Positions 39,569-50,430 are shown, counted from the first letter of the stretch. The stretch is DNA of 64,000 nt from Vibrio tritonius (GCF_001547935.1 NZ_AP014635.1:2542001-2606000); one strand, 5' to 3'. Notes: a model not told the origin generated them from the letters alone. Translations and numbers: made by a program.

Positions 39569-40034
39569 AAGCCGCGCCTTTGATGCTGCATACCCGAACA
39601 CGTCCTGCCCCATAAGAGGTGATAAGTTTTAACCCTTGGGAAAGATCCGTATTGATCGTCATGATCAGGCTACCATTACTGATTTTGCCTCTCTCTCCCA
39701 ATAACAGAATACGGTCATCTCGATAATTGACTTGCAACGACACCAATGGAAATCGCTGCCCATTAAGTACCAGCACTCTAGAATCGTCCTGCCCTATCAA
39801 ATCTAACGACCACTCACCCGCTTCATTTGTGCTTTGAATATCAATCCACATGGAGGAGCGGTGACTGTGAGCAATTGATTTGGCCGTTTCGACAAAACTC
39901 TGTAATTCTTGTCCCGCACTTTGTATCTGCTGTGAACGTTGTGTTGTTATCGCATAACCAAAGCCAATACCCAGCAAAATACCAATGATGACTAATGAGG
40001 TAAGCAGTTCTAATAAACTAAAGCCGCGACACAT
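39549..40034 (-). CDS. FimT/GspH-like minor pilin
   Basis: The leader is very short (MCRG before FSLLELLTSLVIIGILLGIGFGY) with glutamate 5. I choose the ATG at 40034, which has GGGAG upstream; a TTG at 40055 is the alternative. A GspH/FimT-like head follows and the protein ends near two cysteines. FimT proteins can bind DNA during natural transformation. The gene is first in the minus-strand pilin operon and is divergent from the pilE-like gene. Confidence 0.82.
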   Translation of the reverse strand: MCRGFSLLELLTSLVIIGILLGIGFGYAITTQRSQQIQSAGQELQSFVETAKSIAHSHRSSMWIDIQSTNEAGEWSLDLIGQDDSRVLVLNGQRFPLVSLQVNYRDDRILLLGERGKISNGSLIMTINTDLSQGLKLITSYGAGRVRVCSIKGAAYGYSAC

Positions 40035-40137
40035 TTCCCAAAAATCTCCCAACACAGTTCATCTGAATGATCTAAAGTTGTCTGAGATTAACAGCGCCGA
40101 TATGGACAGTGCGCTGGAATAAAGGGGATGACTGGAC

Positions 40138-40572
40138 ATGATTCTAAAAAAACCATGTAACCTACAATCACGCTCAATAACAGGTATGACATTGCTCGAA
40201 TTACTGATCGTAGTCAGCATAATTAGTGTGCTCGCCTCAATTGCTTACCCTAGCTATAGCCAATACGTGAAGGAAAGCTATCGAAAACAAGCACTCACCG
40301 ATATGGCTCGTATCCAGCTCTTTATCGAAGAGCATCAGCTACAAAACGCAGCTTTACGTGAAATTAGTGACAATGGGGTATGCAACGATTTTTGCCAAAG
40401 CGATCCACATCGTTATCGCATCTCACTCAACATGATAGCCAATCACTATGTGATTACAGCAACGCCGCAACGAGACAGCGGTCAGGATGAAGATACGTGC
40501 CAAGGCCAGGGTTACACCAAATTGACTTTAACCGATACGGGATTAACCACACCGCAAGCGTGCTGGAAATAA
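40138..40572 (+). CDS. PilE-like type IV pilin
   Basis: The 144-residue protein has the leader motif TG/MTLLELLIVVSIISVLASIAYPSYSQYV with glutamate 5, and a C-terminal disulfide region (cysteines in NGVCNDFCQ, DTCQGQG and QACWK). This matches PilE-type minor pilins of the Vibrio DNA-uptake set. It is transcribed away from the other four pilin genes. A terminator shared with dnaJ lies 50 bp downstream. Confidence 0.85.
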   Translation: MILKKPCNLQSRSITGMTLLELLIVVSIISVLASIAYPSYSQYVKESYRKQALTDMARIQLFIEEHQLQNAALREISDNGVCNDFCQSDPHRYRISLNMIANHYVITATPQRDSGQDEDTCQGQGYTKLTLTDTGLTTPQACWK

Positions 40573-40621
40573 CGGCAAACCAGTTCAAGCCCACGGTGAC
40601 GCTCGTTAACAGATTGAGATA

Positions 40622-40658
40622 CAAAAAAATCGGCCTCAAACACATTTGAGGCCGATTT
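40622..40658. terminator. Terminator of dnaJ, possibly bidirectional
   Basis: The stem ATCGGCCTCAAA / TTTGAGGCCGAT has a run of seven A residues on its left, giving a U-run for the minus-strand dnaJ transcript. It may also end the convergent pilE-like transcript. Confidence 0.85.
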
Positions 40659-40712
40659 AAAATAGACTTACCGTTAACCCAAAAGCATGGATTAAATAGG
40701 CAAAATTACGAA

Positions 40713-41867
40713 TTAACTGGTTAGATCGTCAAAGAATTTCTTCACACCTTTGAAGAAGCCTTCCGACTTGGGTTTGTGCTTATTGCCGTCCTCCCCCAAG
40801 CAAGAATCCTCCAATTCACGAAGTAATTCTTTTTGACGTGCACTCAATTTAACGGGTGTTTCTACTACCAATTTCACAATCAAGTCACCAACCGCACCGC
40901 CACGTACGCTCTTCACGCCTTTTCCGCGCATACGGAACATACGGCCAGTTTGTGTTTCTTCAGGCACTTTCAAGTTCACACGGCCATCTAATGTTGGAAC
41001 TTCAACATCACCGCCTAGCGCTGCCATACCAAAGCTAATTGGCACTTCACAGTACAGGTTGCTACCGTCGCGTTCAAAAATCGCATGCTCTTTAACATGA
41101 ACTTGAACATATAGATCGCCCGCAGGAGCGCCTTGCTCTCCTGCCTCACCTTCGCCAGCAAGACGAATGCGGTCACCGGTGTCGACACCAGCAGGAATTT
41201 TAACGTTAAGTGTTTTGGTTTTCTGTTTGCGACCTTCGCCATGGCATGAATCACATGGGTCTTTAACAATCTTGCCTTTACCATGACAGGTTGGACAGGT
41301 TTGTTGAACCGCAAAGAAACCTTGACGCATTTGTACTTGACCATGGCCATGACAAGTTGGACAAGTTTGTGCAGAAGAACCTTTCTTCGCACCTGAGCCA
41401 TGACAAATATCACACTCAACCAGTGTTGGTACTTCAATTTCTTTATTACAGCCACGAACCGCTTCTTCTAAAGTCAGTTCCATGTTGTAACGCAAGTCTG
41501 CACCGCGCTGTGGACGATAACCACCACCGCCGCCGCGACGACCGCCACCAAAAATATCACCGAATACATCACCAAAGATGTCGCCGAAATCAGCACTGCC
41601 GCCACCACCGAAACCGCCGCCGCCAAAGCCACCAGCACCTTGCTCAAATGCAGCATGGCCGTATTGATCGTAAGCCGCTTTTTTCTGGGCATCGGTCAGA
41701 ATTTCGTACGCTTCTTTTACTTCTTTAAACTTATCCGCAGCACTTTCATCACCCGGATTGCGGTCTGGGTGGTATTTCATAGCAAGGCGTTTATACGCCT
41801 TTTTGATATCGCGCTCTGAGGCATCACGGCTAACGCCTAATACTTCGTAAAAATCACGTTTTGACAT
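40713..41867 (-). CDS. dnaJ: Co-chaperone DnaJ
   Basis: DnaJ delivers unfolded substrates to DnaK and stimulates its ATPase. I start at the ATG at 41867 ([12 protein letters not shown]); the frame extends five codons further. The J domain has YHPDRNPGD with the HPD loop. A Gly/Phe-rich stretch follows ([17 protein letters not shown]), then four CxxCxGxG zinc repeats ([42 protein letters not shown]) and the substrate-binding C-terminal domains. It lies about 290 bp after dnaK on the same strand. Confidence 0.97.
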   Translation of the reverse strand: MSKRDFYEVLGVSRDASERDIKKAYKRLAMKYHPDRNPGDESAADKFKEVKEAYEILTDAQKKAAYDQYGHAAFEQGAGGFGGGGFGGGGSADFGDIFGDVFGDIFGGGRRGGGGGYRPQRGADLRYNMELTLEEAVRGCNKEIEVPTLVECDICHGSGAKKGSSAQTCPTCHGHGQVQMRQGFFAVQQTCPTCHGKGKIVKDPCDSCHGEGRKQKTKTLNVKIPAGVDTGDRIRLAGEGEAGEQGAPAGDLYVQVHVKEHAIFERDGSNLYCEVPISFGMAALGGDVEVPTLDGRVNLKVPEETQTGRMFRMRGKGVKSVRGGAVGDLIVKLVVETPVKLSARQKELLRELEDSCLGEDGNKHKPKSEGFFKGVKKFFDDLTS

Positions 41868-42112
41868 GTTCTTAGTCACCAATTATTACTGCAAACGGGC
41901 TATACCGCTCGGTGTTTGTATTGATATAGATAAAGCACATAACCCATTGATTAAATTAAAACTGAGCTATTGCAATTAAAATGCTTCGCCTTATCTATAG
42001 CCACACTATGTGGACAAACATACGGGCGTCAGAGTCACCTCAAACGCCCGCATCAAACTTCTTCGCTTCTTGCTTATGGCAAGGAGTGATTCGAAGCAGA
42101 AACCTGTTTTAC

Positions 42113-42138
42113 CAGATAAGCCCATCAGGGCTTATCTG
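42113..42138 (-). repeat. Perfect hairpin between dnaK and dnaJ
   Basis: The perfect 11-bp arms CAGATAAGCCC and GGGCTTATCTG have a four-base loop, 22 bp past the dnaK stop. No U-run follows on the minus strand, so it is more likely a partial terminator or mRNA-end stabiliser than a full stop. Confidence 0.65.
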
Positions 42139-42160
42139 AACAAGCGTCTCGTATTAACGA

Positions 42161-44074
42161 TTATTTTTTGTCGTCGTTAACTTCTTCGAATTCAGCATCA
42201 ACAACATCATCATCAGCTGATTGAGATTGTTGACCTGCTTCAACACCTTGTTCCGCTTGAGCTTTTTGCTGAGCGATTTCCATCAGTTTTTGAGATGCTG
42301 TCATTAGAGCTTGAACTTTCGCATCGATTTCAGCTTTGTCTGAACCGTTACGTGCAGTTTCTAGTTCTTTAATAGCAGCTTCAATTTTCTCTTTTTCTTC
42401 TGCTGGAAGTGCATCACCCGCTTCAGTCACTTGCTTGTTAGTAGCGTGAATGATTTGGTCTGCTTGGTTACGTGCAGTTGCTAACTCTTCGAATTTCTTA
42501 TCTTCTTCTTTGTTAGCTTCTGCTTCTTGAACCATTTTCTCGATATCTTCATCACTTAGACCGCCAGAAGCTTGAATTGTGATGTTTTGTTCTTTACCTG
42601 TTTGCTTATCTTTAGCAGACACGTGAAGGATACCGTCCGCATCCAAGTCGAAAGTAACTTCGATTTGTGGTGTACCACGAGGAGCAGGGTTAATACCTTC
42701 AAGGTTGAACTGACCAAGAGACTTGTTGAAAGACGCTTGTTTACGTTCACCTTGCAGTACGTGAATCGTTACAGCACTTTGGTTGTCATCTGCAGTAGAG
42801 AACACTTGGTGCGCTTTAGTTGGGATAGTTGTGTTTTTCTCAATCAGTTTAGTCATCACACCACCCATGGTTTCGATACCAAGAGATAGTGGAGTTACGT
42901 CAAGAAGAAGAACGTCTTTCACGTCACCAGCTAGAACACCACCTTGAACCGCTGCACCAACAGCAACCGCTTCATCAGGGTTCACGTCACGGCGAGCTTC
43001 TTTACCGAAGAATTCAGCAACCGCTTTTTGCACCATAGGCATACGAGTTTGACCACCCACTAGGATTACGTCAGTTACTTCGCCTACAGACAGACCAGCA
43101 TCAGCTAGAGCCACTTTCATTGGTTCTAGAGAACGTTGTACTAGGTCTTCTACAAGAGACTCAAGTTTCGCACGAGTCACTTTGATGTTCATGTGCTTAG
43201 GACCAGTTGCATCAGCAGTGATGTAAGGTAGGTTTACATCAGTTTGTTGTGCTGAAGACAGTTCGATCTTCGCTTTTTCTGCAGCTTCTTTTAGACGTTG
43301 CATTGCTAGCGGATCGTGTTTAAGGTCAATACCTTGTTCTGCTTTGAACTGTTCAACTAAGTAGTTGATCATGCGAGTATCAAAGTCTTCACCACCTAAG
43401 TGAGTGTCACCGTTGGTAGAAAGAACTTCGAAAGTTTTTTCGCCGTCAACTTCATCGATTTCGATGATTGAAATATCGAATGTACCACCACCAAGGTCGT
43501 ATACAGCGATAGTGCGGTCACCGCCTTTTTGGTCAAGGCCGTAAGCAAGAGCAGCAGCTGTAGGTTCGTTGATGATACGTTTAACTTCTAGACCTGCGAT
43601 ACGACCAGCATCTTTAGTTGCTTGACGTTGAGCATCGTTAAAGTAAGCAGGAACAGTGATTACTGCGCCAGTTACTTTCTCACCAAGGAAGTCTTCTGCT
43701 GTTTTCTTCATTTTTTTCAAAACTTCAGCAGAAACTTGTGGTGCAGCCATTTTTTCGCCGCGAGCTTCAACCCATGCGTCACCGTTATCAGCTTTTACAA
43801 TTTTGTAAGGCATGATTTCGATATCGCGTTGAACTTCTTTGTCTTCAAAACGACGACCGATCAAACGCTTAATTGCAAATAGCGTGTTTTCTGGGTTAGT
43901 AACAGCTTGACGTTTTGCAGGTTGACCAACCAGAGTTTCACCATCTGTATAAGCGATGATGGAAGGAGTTGTACGTTCACCTTCAGCGTTTTCGATTACG
44001 CGAGGTTTGTCACCATCTAATACTGCAACACAAGAGTTAGTAGTACCTAAGTCAATACCAATGATTTTACCCAT
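42161..44074 (-). CDS. dnaK: Chaperone DnaK (Hsp70)
   Basis: The 637-residue Hsp70 is complete. The ATPase domain begins [21 protein letters not shown] and includes [17 protein letters not shown] and [12 protein letters not shown] motifs (here [12 protein letters not shown]). The hydrophobic linker [19 protein letters not shown] leads into the peptide-binding domain. A helical lid ends in the acidic [10 protein letters not shown] tail. A sigma-32 promoter lies about 120 bp upstream. dnaJ follows downstream. Confidence 0.98.
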   Translation of the reverse strand: MGKIIGIDLGTTNSCVAVLDGDKPRVIENAEGERTTPSIIAYTDGETLVGQPAKRQAVTNPENTLFAIKRLIGRRFEDKEVQRDIEIMPYKIVKADNGDAWVEARGEKMAAPQVSAEVLKKMKKTAEDFLGEKVTGAVITVPAYFNDAQRQATKDAGRIAGLEVKRIINEPTAAALAYGLDQKGGDRTIAVYDLGGGTFDISIIEIDEVDGEKTFEVLSTNGDTHLGGEDFDTRMINYLVEQFKAEQGIDLKHDPLAMQRLKEAAEKAKIELSSAQQTDVNLPYITADATGPKHMNIKVTRAKLESLVEDLVQRSLEPMKVALADAGLSVGEVTDVILVGGQTRMPMVQKAVAEFFGKEARRDVNPDEAVAVGAAVQGGVLAGDVKDVLLLDVTPLSLGIETMGGVMTKLIEKNTTIPTKAHQVFSTADDNQSAVTIHVLQGERKQASFNKSLGQFNLEGINPAPRGTPQIEVTFDLDADGILHVSAKDKQTGKEQNITIQASGGLSDEDIEKMVQEAEANKEEDKKFEELATARNQADQIIHATNKQVTEAGDALPAEEKEKIEAAIKELETARNGSDKAEIDAKVQALMTASQKLMEIAQQKAQAEQGVEAGQQSQSADDDVVDAEFEEVNDDKK

Positions 44075-44196
44075 CAGGCTATCTCCGAATAATTCTATTG
44101 TTCGTTTGGCTATATCCCCAACATGGGGATGGAGAATGGGCTTTTAACCCTTACTCACAAACTAAACTTTTTCAAGTTTGCTTCTCTATGCCCCTT

Positions 44197-44224
44197 AGAT
44201 TAGGGCGTAAATATTCTTTTCAAG
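44197..44224 (-). promoter_or_regulatory. Sigma-32 heat-shock promoter of dnaK
   Basis: On the minus strand CTTGAAA (44224-44218) is followed after 12 bases by CCCTAATCT (44205-44197), close to the sigma-32 consensus CTTGAAA / CCCCATNT. The leader would be about 115 nt. Confidence 0.72.
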
Positions 44225-44611
44225 GGAACTTTTGAAAAAAAATACAAATTAATGATTTTTTTCTGTTGCTAAAGGCCCAAATGCCGCATAAATCACCACA
44301 TCGCCTTTACCATTCCTGCTTGGTTAGCCATTAAATGGGGATAGCCAGTTTTATTTACAATCCTTTTCCAAACAAAAAATCACACTTTTTAATAATAAAG
44401 AGTGATTGAACGGTATATTTTTCAATCAAACCACTGCCTAAACACAATTCAAACCCACCTTCCCATCACCAAATATTATTAATTAACATTGAACAATCAC
44501 TTTTGGCACGTTTTTGTAAACATCTGATAGCATAGAAAAACCACCCAGTCGTGATCCAGCCCACACAACACTATCGATTAATTGTGTAAAGAATCAAATT
44601 ACAAAAATACT
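44225..44611. other. Intergenic region between dnaK and the TonB receptor gene
   Basis: This AT-rich stretch of about 390 bp contains a weak inverted repeat at 44379-44408 (AATCAC-A-CTTT against AAAG-A-GTGATT) and nothing else I can support. It separates divergent heat-shock and iron-regulated genes. Confidence 0.4.
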
Positions 44612-44630
44612 ATTGATAACAATTCTCATT
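44612..44630. promoter_or_regulatory. Fur box upstream of the TonB receptor gene
   Basis: ATTGATAACAATTCTCATT matches 14 of 16 defined bases of the Vibrio Fur consensus AATGANAATNATTNTCATT, 52 bp before the receptor start. Confidence 0.75.
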
Positions 44631-44682
44631 AGTCTTAGCATTTGGAACTCAATAATGATCACATTGTCAAAGGCCGTCTATT

Positions 44683-46779
44683 ATGAATCAATCTATTAGC
44701 TCCTCATCTTTTGGGAAGCCCAATTATCTCAAGTTAGTTATTGCAACTGTTTTAGGTACTGCACCTCTTTTCTACTCTTCTCTTGCAGTGTCTGCTGAAA
44801 CGACGCCAGAATCGAAAGCGCAAAGCATGGAAACCATCACGGTTACAGGTGAAAAGGTCAATCGTAGCTTAAAGAAAACAACGACTGCAGTTTCTGTCAT
44901 TGATTCAGACCAATTTGGCAATGGTCAATACAGCAAATTAAACGATTTGGTAACCATTTCTCCAGACGTTATCTCTGAAGGTTTTGGGTCAGTCAGTATC
45001 CGTGGTATCAGTGGTACAGGTGCAGCAACTGGCCAATATGCTTATATGACAGGTAGCCGTTCTCGTATCGGAACCATCGTTGACGGCGTTACCCAGCGCT
45101 GGACTGGTTATGCATATTCTCCAGCTGGGTTGTGGGATGTAAAACAAGTTGAAGTCCTACGTGGCCCTCAATCTACCTCTCAAGGTACCAATGCCATCGG
45201 TGGCGCGCTTGTGTCTACAACCAATGATCCAACTTACGAGTACGAAGCAGCAGTTCGCGGCGGTTTAGAAAACTACGAAAACGGTAACTTCAAGAAAAAC
45301 GCTGCAATCATGTTCAACGCACCTATCATTGATAACGAACTCGCAATGCGTGTCGCTGTTGATGGTCTTAAAGGTGAAGGTTGGATGAACTATGAAGATG
45401 AATCGACATCAACCAAAGATGTTGATCCAAATGATTCAGAAAACTTGAATTTACGCACCAAGTTACTTTGGGAACCAGCTTCAATCCCAGGTCTTTCTGC
45501 CAAGTTGACCTACAACTACCACAAGTACAAAGGTGAATTCCTCACATGGGTAAACGACAGTGATGACGATTACGGCTCACAAACACTGACGCTACTAGAT
45601 AATAATAAAGGTGGTAACACTCGGATTCAGGATACCGACGTACACTCTATTGCGGCTGACGTTAACTACGACTTTGATAACGGCATTCAAAATAACTTCC
45701 ATGCTGATTATCAAGTAAACAACATTAATTTCTTCCAATATCCAAAAGACTCAACTACGTTGGATAACGATCTCAAATCATTTGAAGTCGACAACCGTGT
45801 TTCTTTCTCTTTCCCTGCTTCAGCTTGGTCGGGCATGGTTGGCGTTTATTTAAACCACGAGAAGAACGACTTCACAGTTGATAACCCTGCATCATCAACA
45901 ACAACTTACCTAAGTAGCGCCAAAACTAATGTTTACGCAGTATATGGTGAAGCGACTTACGCCCTAACTCCAGTATGGAACTTGATTGGTGGTGGTCGTT
46001 TGGAACATAACACGATTGATCGTGATATGACCTTCCACAAAAGCGCTGATGAATATCTAAATCAAGACGATAGCGATACCGTATTCCTACCAAAAGTAGG
46101 GGCAACTTACGACGTAACAGAAAGCACAACGTTGGGTGCCAACATTCGCCGTGGTTACAACGCAGGCGGTGCTGGTTTGAACATGACAAGCTTCGAATAC
46201 TACGCGTTTGACAAAGAAACCGTATGGGCTTATGAACTAAGTTCAAGAACTCAATTTGGCAACCGAGCTTCTCTTGCGGCTAACTTGTTCTACAACGATT
46301 ACGATGGCTACCAAGCTCAATCAAACTCTGAAATCACTAACGTAGATTCAGCTCACACATACGGTTTAGAACTTGAAGGTAACTTCTGGGCGACGAACAA
46401 CCTAATGTTGCGTGGTAATGCAGGTTTGATGAATTCTAAAATCGATTCCGACACAGATAGCCTAGGTGACACACTACCTAACACACCTCACGCCAACGTT
46501 GGTCTTGGCTTTACTCAATACATCGGTGAGAATTTCTCATTTGGTGCTGACGCGAAATACGTTGGTGAGTACTACTCTGACCTAGACAACGACAGCGAAT
46601 ACAAAGCAGGCGACTATGTAACAGCAGACGCTCGACTACAGTACATTTGGGGTGACCTGACTATTGACGGTTACGTGAAAAACCTAACTAACGAAGACGT
46701 GGTGCTCTATGTGAACAACTACCGCGCTTCTGTAGGTCAAACTCGTACTTACGGCGTAAACCTTACTTACAAAATGTAA
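44683..46779 (+). CDS. TonB-dependent siderophore receptor
   Basis: The 698-residue outer-membrane protein has a signal peptide (cleavage near LAVSAE, about residue 39), a TonB box (METITVTGE), a plug domain with SIRGISGTG and VEVLRGPQSTSQGTNAIGGAL, and a 22-strand type beta-barrel rich in aromatic/Gly alternation. It ends TYGVNLTYKM, so the usual terminal aromatic residue is replaced by methionine. The Fur box upstream argues for iron control. The siderophore cannot be told from sequence, and no biosynthesis or ABC transporter genes are adjacent. A strong terminator follows. Confidence 0.9.
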   Translation: MNQSISSSSFGKPNYLKLVIATVLGTAPLFYSSLAVSAETTPESKAQSMETITVTGEKVNRSLKKTTTAVSVIDSDQFGNGQYSKLNDLVTISPDVISEGFGSVSIRGISGTGAATGQYAYMTGSRSRIGTIVDGVTQRWTGYAYSPAGLWDVKQVEVLRGPQSTSQGTNAIGGALVSTTNDPTYEYEAAVRGGLENYENGNFKKNAAIMFNAPIIDNELAMRVAVDGLKGEGWMNYEDESTSTKDVDPNDSENLNLRTKLLWEPASIPGLSAKLTYNYHKYKGEFLTWVNDSDDDYGSQTLTLLDNNKGGNTRIQDTDVHSIAADVNYDFDNGIQNNFHADYQVNNINFFQYPKDSTTLDNDLKSFEVDNRVSFSFPASAWSGMVGVYLNHEKNDFTVDNPASSTTTYLSSAKTNVYAVYGEATYALTPVWNLIGGGRLEHNTIDRDMTFHKSADEYLNQDDSDTVFLPKVGATYDVTESTTLGANIRRGYNAGGAGLNMTSFEYYAFDKETVWAYELSSRTQFGNRASLAANLFYNDYDGYQAQSNSEITNVDSAHTYGLELEGNFWATNNLMLRGNAGLMNSKIDSDTDSLGDTLPNTPHANVGLGFTQYIGENFSFGADAKYVGEYYSDLDNDSEYKAGDYVTADARLQYIWGDLTIDGYVKNLTNEDVVLYVNNYRASVGQTRTYGVNLTYKM

Positions 46780-46806
46780 TTAATTGACTGCCTGTCAATA
46801 AAACAC

Positions 46807-46840
46807 AAGGCGACTGCAATGCAGTCGCCTTTCTTTTTTC
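46807..46840 (+). terminator. Terminator of the TonB receptor gene
   Basis: The perfect 11-bp stem AAGGCGACTGC / GCAGTCGCCTT with a three-base loop is followed by a T-rich tract, 27 bp past the stop. Confidence 0.88.
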
Positions 46841-46903
46841 CTGAAGAGTCACTTCGCGCTAAGCGCTATTTCAGCCCAAAGCTAGCGATGAACATCAAAA
46901 TAG

Positions 46904-46930
46904 AAAAAAAGCTGGGACACTCCCAGCTTT
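46904..46930 (-). terminator. Terminator of grpE
   Basis: The perfect stem AAAGCTGGGA / TCCCAGCTTT with a three-base loop is followed on the minus strand by seven U residues, about 27 bp past the grpE stop. Confidence 0.87.
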
Positions 46931-46957
46931 ATTATTATGAAAGCTTATCTGGTTAGA

Positions 46958-47578
46958 TTATTTAGAAACCATAACCATTGCAGGACGAATCAAACGACCG
47001 TTCAACTCATAACCTTTTTGCATCACAAACATCACCGTGTTTGGCTCGTGATCGGCACTTTCTTGAATTGACATCGCTTGATGCAATTCAGGGTTGAATG
47101 CTTCACCTTCAGGGTTGATCACTTTAAGGCCGAACTTACCGATAACATCAGCGAACGTTTTATGAGTCAGTTCAACACCTTCAAGCAAAGGCTTAACCGC
47201 TTCATTCTCTGTATCGGCAGCTTGAATAGCACGCTCAAGGTTATCAATAACCGGTAGCAGTTCTTCAGCAAAACGGTTCAATGCGTATTTACGAGCTTTA
47301 TCGATTTCCTGCTCTGAACGACGACGCATATTTTCTACTTCAGCTTTGGCGCGCAAAACAGAATCTTGTTGTTCTTTTACACGCTCTTCGCTGCTTAATA
47401 AAGCCGCTTCAAGCTGAGCAATTTTCGCTTCTTGTTCATCTAGAACTTCGCCTTCTTGGGCGTCGTCATTTTCATTCCACTCGATATCGGCATCGGTACC
47501 TACGGCTTCAGCTTCTACTTCAACCGCTTGCTCTTGCTGTAGCTCTTCTTCTTGAATCTTTTTTTCTTCGTTGCTCAT
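46958..47578 (-). CDS. grpE: Nucleotide exchange factor GrpE
   Basis: GrpE releases ADP from DnaK. I start at the ATG at 47578 ([13 protein letters not shown]) with GGAGA upstream; the frame is open further to 47644. The 206-residue protein has an acidic N-terminal tail, a long dimerising coiled coil ([24 protein letters not shown]), and the C-terminal beta-wing with [16 protein letters not shown] and MVMVSK. A near-perfect sigma-32 promoter stands about 100 bp upstream. nadK is divergent, as in E. coli. Confidence 0.96.
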   Translation of the reverse strand: MSNEEKKIQEEELQQEQAVEVEAEAVGTDADIEWNENDDAQEGEVLDEQEAKIAQLEAALLSSEERVKEQQDSVLRAKAEVENMRRRSEQEIDKARKYALNRFAEELLPVIDNLERAIQAADTENEAVKPLLEGVELTHKTFADVIGKFGLKVINPEGEAFNPELHQAMSIQESADHEPNTVMFVMQKGYELNGRLIRPAMVMVSK

Positions 47579-47674
47579 GATATCTCCAGAATTCCACACT
47601 CTATTGTGGTGAGGGATTGAATTCTCGTCTGTTTCGTGACACAAAAATTCGCATAAAAGTATAACTTGCCCTTA

Positions 47675-47702
47675 TTATGGGGATGAAGATTTCTGATTCA
47701 AG
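47675..47702 (-). promoter_or_regulatory. Sigma-32 heat-shock promoter of grpE
   Basis: On the minus strand CTTGAAT (47702-47696) is followed after 13 bases by CCCCATAA (47682-47675), an almost perfect sigma-32 promoter. Confidence 0.82.
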
Positions 47703-47723
47703 CCTAATTAGGTTGGAAAACAC

Positions 47724-48608
47724 ATGAAAAAACCATTTGAAGTGATCGCCATCATAGGTAAACCACGTGATAAACAAGCAATTCAGACCCACAAAGAGCT
47801 TTATCAGTGGTTAACTTCTCTTGGCTATCCCGTATTTATCGATGACCGTTTGGCCGAGATTTTACCGGAAATACCAGAGACTCAATTTGCCACTCTTCTC
47901 GAACTAGGCAAAAAAGCAGACCTTGCTATCGTTGTTGGTGGTGATGGTAACATGCTTGGCGCAGCACGTGTCTTATCACGCTTTGACGTGTCCGTGATTG
48001 GCGTTAACCGTGGCAACTTAGGCTTTCTTACCGACCTCACCCCTGATGACGTGTGTGGTGGCTTACAGCAAGTCCTCAATGGCGAATACATAGAAGAAAC
48101 GCGTTTTCTTCTTGAAGCTGAAGTCCATCGCCATGGTCAGATTAAAAGCCACAATTCTGCATTAAATGAAGCCGTACTCCATCCAGGTCAAATCGCCCGC
48201 ATGATCGAGTTCGAAGTGTACATCGATAATAACTTCGCATTCTCGCAGCGCTCTGATGGCTTGATCGTTTCAACACCAACAGGCTCAACAGCCTATTCCC
48301 TCTCTGGTGGTGGTCCTATCTTGTCGCCAAGCCTGAACGCCATCACTTTAGTGCCGATGTTTCCCCATACGCTTTCTTCTCGACCACTCGTTGTGGACGG
48401 CAAGCGTCGTATCAAGTTAGTGGTATCCCCAACTAACTCATCAAATCAAGAAGTGAGCTGTGATGGGCAAGTGACACTTCCAGTATCTCCTGGGGACGAA
48501 GTGCATATTTATCAGAGTCCTAATGTACTGAAACTGATACATCCTAAAGACTACAACTACTATCACGTGTTAAGGAATAAGCTGGGGTGGTCGAGCAAGC
48601 TCTTTTGA
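47724..48608 (+). CDS. nadK: NAD kinase
   Basis: NadK phosphorylates NAD to NADP. The 294-residue protein has the [11 protein letters not shown] motif that binds the nucleotide, [13 protein letters not shown], the conserved NEAVLH, and [17 protein letters not shown] with the diphosphate-binding region. The start overlaps the region just beside the divergent grpE heat-shock promoter. The recN SOS region follows after 50 bp. Confidence 0.96.
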   Translation: MKKPFEVIAIIGKPRDKQAIQTHKELYQWLTSLGYPVFIDDRLAEILPEIPETQFATLLELGKKADLAIVVGGDGNMLGAARVLSRFDVSVIGVNRGNLGFLTDLTPDDVCGGLQQVLNGEYIEETRFLLEAEVHRHGQIKSHNSALNEAVLHPGQIARMIEFEVYIDNNFAFSQRSDGLIVSTPTGSTAYSLSGGGPILSPSLNAITLVPMFPHTLSSRPLVVDGKRRIKLVVSPTNSSNQEVSCDGQVTLPVSPGDEVHIYQSPNVLKLIHPKDYNYYHVLRNKLGWSSKLF

Positions 48609-48660
48609 TAAATCTCACATTTTTCTAAGAACAATGAAATTATTCACCTGATCATCTTTA

Positions 48661-48716
48661 CTGTATAAAGAAACAGTATATACTGTTTTCTTATACAGTA
48701 TTGTTCAACTATACAG
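48661..48716. promoter_or_regulatory. Triple LexA (SOS) operator of recN
   Basis: Two perfect CTGT-N8-ACAG boxes lie at 48661-48676 and 48683-48698, and a third with one changed base (TTGT-N8-ACAG) at 48701-48716. A -10 TATACT (48679-48684) lies between the first two, so bound LexA would block the polymerase. Confidence 0.88.
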
Positions 48717-48726
48717 GTGCAATAAA

Positions 48727-50388
48727 ATGCTGGCTCATCTCAGTGTCAATAACTTCGCTATCGTGAAATCTTTGCAATTAGAACTCGCTTCCGGAATGAC
48801 CACTATTACCGGTGAGACAGGTGCAGGCAAATCTATCGCAATCGATGCTTTAAGTTTATGTCTTGGCGGCCGAGCGGAAGCCAGCATTGTAAGACAAGGT
48901 GAATCCAAAACCGAAGTCTGCGCCACCTTTATTCTCGATAACAACGTCAACGCAACCCGCTGGCTGGAAGACAACGAACTTCTTGATGGCAAAGATTGTA
49001 TTTTACGTCGCATCATCACCAAAGAAGGCCGTTCCCGCGCGTTTATCAACGGTAGCCCAGTTCCTCTATCCCAATTAAAATCATTAGGACAGTTACTGAT
49101 TAACATCCATGGTCAACATGCTCATCAACAACTGATGAAAAATGAATATCAACTGACCATGCTAGATCAGTACGCCGGGCATACCGAATTATTAAAGAAA
49201 ACGCGTTTGGCTTACCAAGACTGGCGTCAGGCTAATAATCAATTAAAACAACTCAAAGAAAACAGCCAAAACAATTTGGCTCAACTTCAGTTACTCGAAT
49301 ATCAAATAAAAGAACTGAATGAACTTGCCATTGCCGAAGATGAATTTGGTGAATTGGAGCAAGAGTACAAACGCTTATCTAACAGTGGCGACCTTGCGAT
49401 TAACTGTCAAAAGGCCATAGAGCTCATTTACGAAGGTGAAGAGGTCAATGCCTTAAGCATTCTTCAATCGGCCAGTAGCACCCTTGTAGAGCTCGCAGAA
49501 TTAGACAACTCATTATCTACGCTGCCCAATATGGTTTCTGAAGCGATGATTCAGCTAGAAGAAGCCAATAGTGAACTCAGAAACTACCTCGATAGTATCG
49601 ATGTTGATCCTGAGCGCATGGCGTTTGTTGAAGAGCGTTACTCACGCATTATGTCGCTTTCTCGTAAGCACCATGTTCTTCCAGAAGAACTTTACCAACA
49701 TCATCAAGACCTACTGAGCCAAATCGCCCAGCTCGATTGCTCAGATGAAAAAATGGCAGAGTACGAACAAGATGTCGCGGCAAAATATCAAGCTCTTGTA
49801 ACTCGAGCAGAAAAGCTGCACAAGTCTCGCTCTCGCTATGCCAAAGAATTAGATAAACTGATTTCACAAAGTATGCACGAACTGAGTATGGAACATGCTC
49901 AATTCCGTATCGAAGTGAACTCACAAGAGCACCCATCACCACTAGGATTTGACGCAGTGACTTTCTTGGTCTCAACAAACCCAGGTCAGCCACTACAACC
50001 GATCGCAAAAGTGGCTTCAGGTGGCGAACTCTCACGTATGTCACTAGCAATACAAGTGATTACCGCACAGAAAGTAGATACCCCTAGCCTAATCTTTGAT
50101 GAAGTGGATGTCGGTATCTCTGGCCCTACCGCTGCGGTTGTTGGCAAAATGCTGCGCAAACTGGGCGAATCAACCCAAGTGCTGTGTGTCACTCACTTAC
50201 CTCAAGTCGCTGGCTATGGCCACAACCAGATGTTTGTTGCTAAACAAACCAAAGCAGGCAAAACCGAAACACAAATGGTTAAATTGAACCAAGAGCAGCG
50301 TATCGCTGAATTGGCTCGCCTACTAGGTGGTAGTGAAATTACGCCAACAACCCTTGCCAACGCAAAAGAGTTACTCGTTGCTGCTTAA
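48727..50388 (+). CDS. recN: DNA repair protein RecN
   Basis: RecN is an SMC-like ATPase that acts at DNA double-strand breaks. The 553-residue protein begins [20 protein letters not shown] with Walker A GETGAGKS. Long coiled coils follow (about 160-370), and the C-terminal half-site has the signature [16 protein letters not shown] and Walker [13 protein letters not shown]. Three SOS boxes precede it, as in E. coli. A hairpin without a strong U-run follows at 50404-50430. Confidence 0.97.
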   Translation: MLAHLSVNNFAIVKSLQLELASGMTTITGETGAGKSIAIDALSLCLGGRAEASIVRQGESKTEVCATFILDNNVNATRWLEDNELLDGKDCILRRIITKEGRSRAFINGSPVPLSQLKSLGQLLINIHGQHAHQQLMKNEYQLTMLDQYAGHTELLKKTRLAYQDWRQANNQLKQLKENSQNNLAQLQLLEYQIKELNELAIAEDEFGELEQEYKRLSNSGDLAINCQKAIELIYEGEEVNALSILQSASSTLVELAELDNSLSTLPNMVSEAMIQLEEANSELRNYLDSIDVDPERMAFVEERYSRIMSLSRKHHVLPEELYQHHQDLLSQIAQLDCSDEKMAEYEQDVAAKYQALVTRAEKLHKSRSRYAKELDKLISQSMHELSMEHAQFRIEVNSQEHPSPLGFDAVTFLVSTNPGQPLQPIAKVASGGELSRMSLAIQVITAQKVDTPSLIFDEVDVGISGPTAAVVGKMLRKLGESTQVLCVTHLPQVAGYGHNQMFVAKQTKAGKTETQMVKLNQEQRIAELARLLGGSEITPTTLANAKELLVAA

Positions 50389-50403
50389 TCATGAATGTAC
50401 AAA

Positions 50404-50430
50404 CAGGTACTGCAATCCATGCAGTACCTG
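50404..50430 (+). terminator. Hairpin after recN
   Basis: The perfect 11-bp arms CAGGTACTGCA and TGCAGTACCTG with a five-base loop lie 16 bp past recN. The tract that follows (ATAACCTTCT) is not U-rich, so termination may be partial. Confidence 0.55.

Noticed and set aside
44170..44176. A second CTTGAAA on the minus strand as another dnaK sigma-32 promoter
   Set aside because: No CCCCAT-like -10 occurs at 12-15 bases; the nearest one is 26 bases away.
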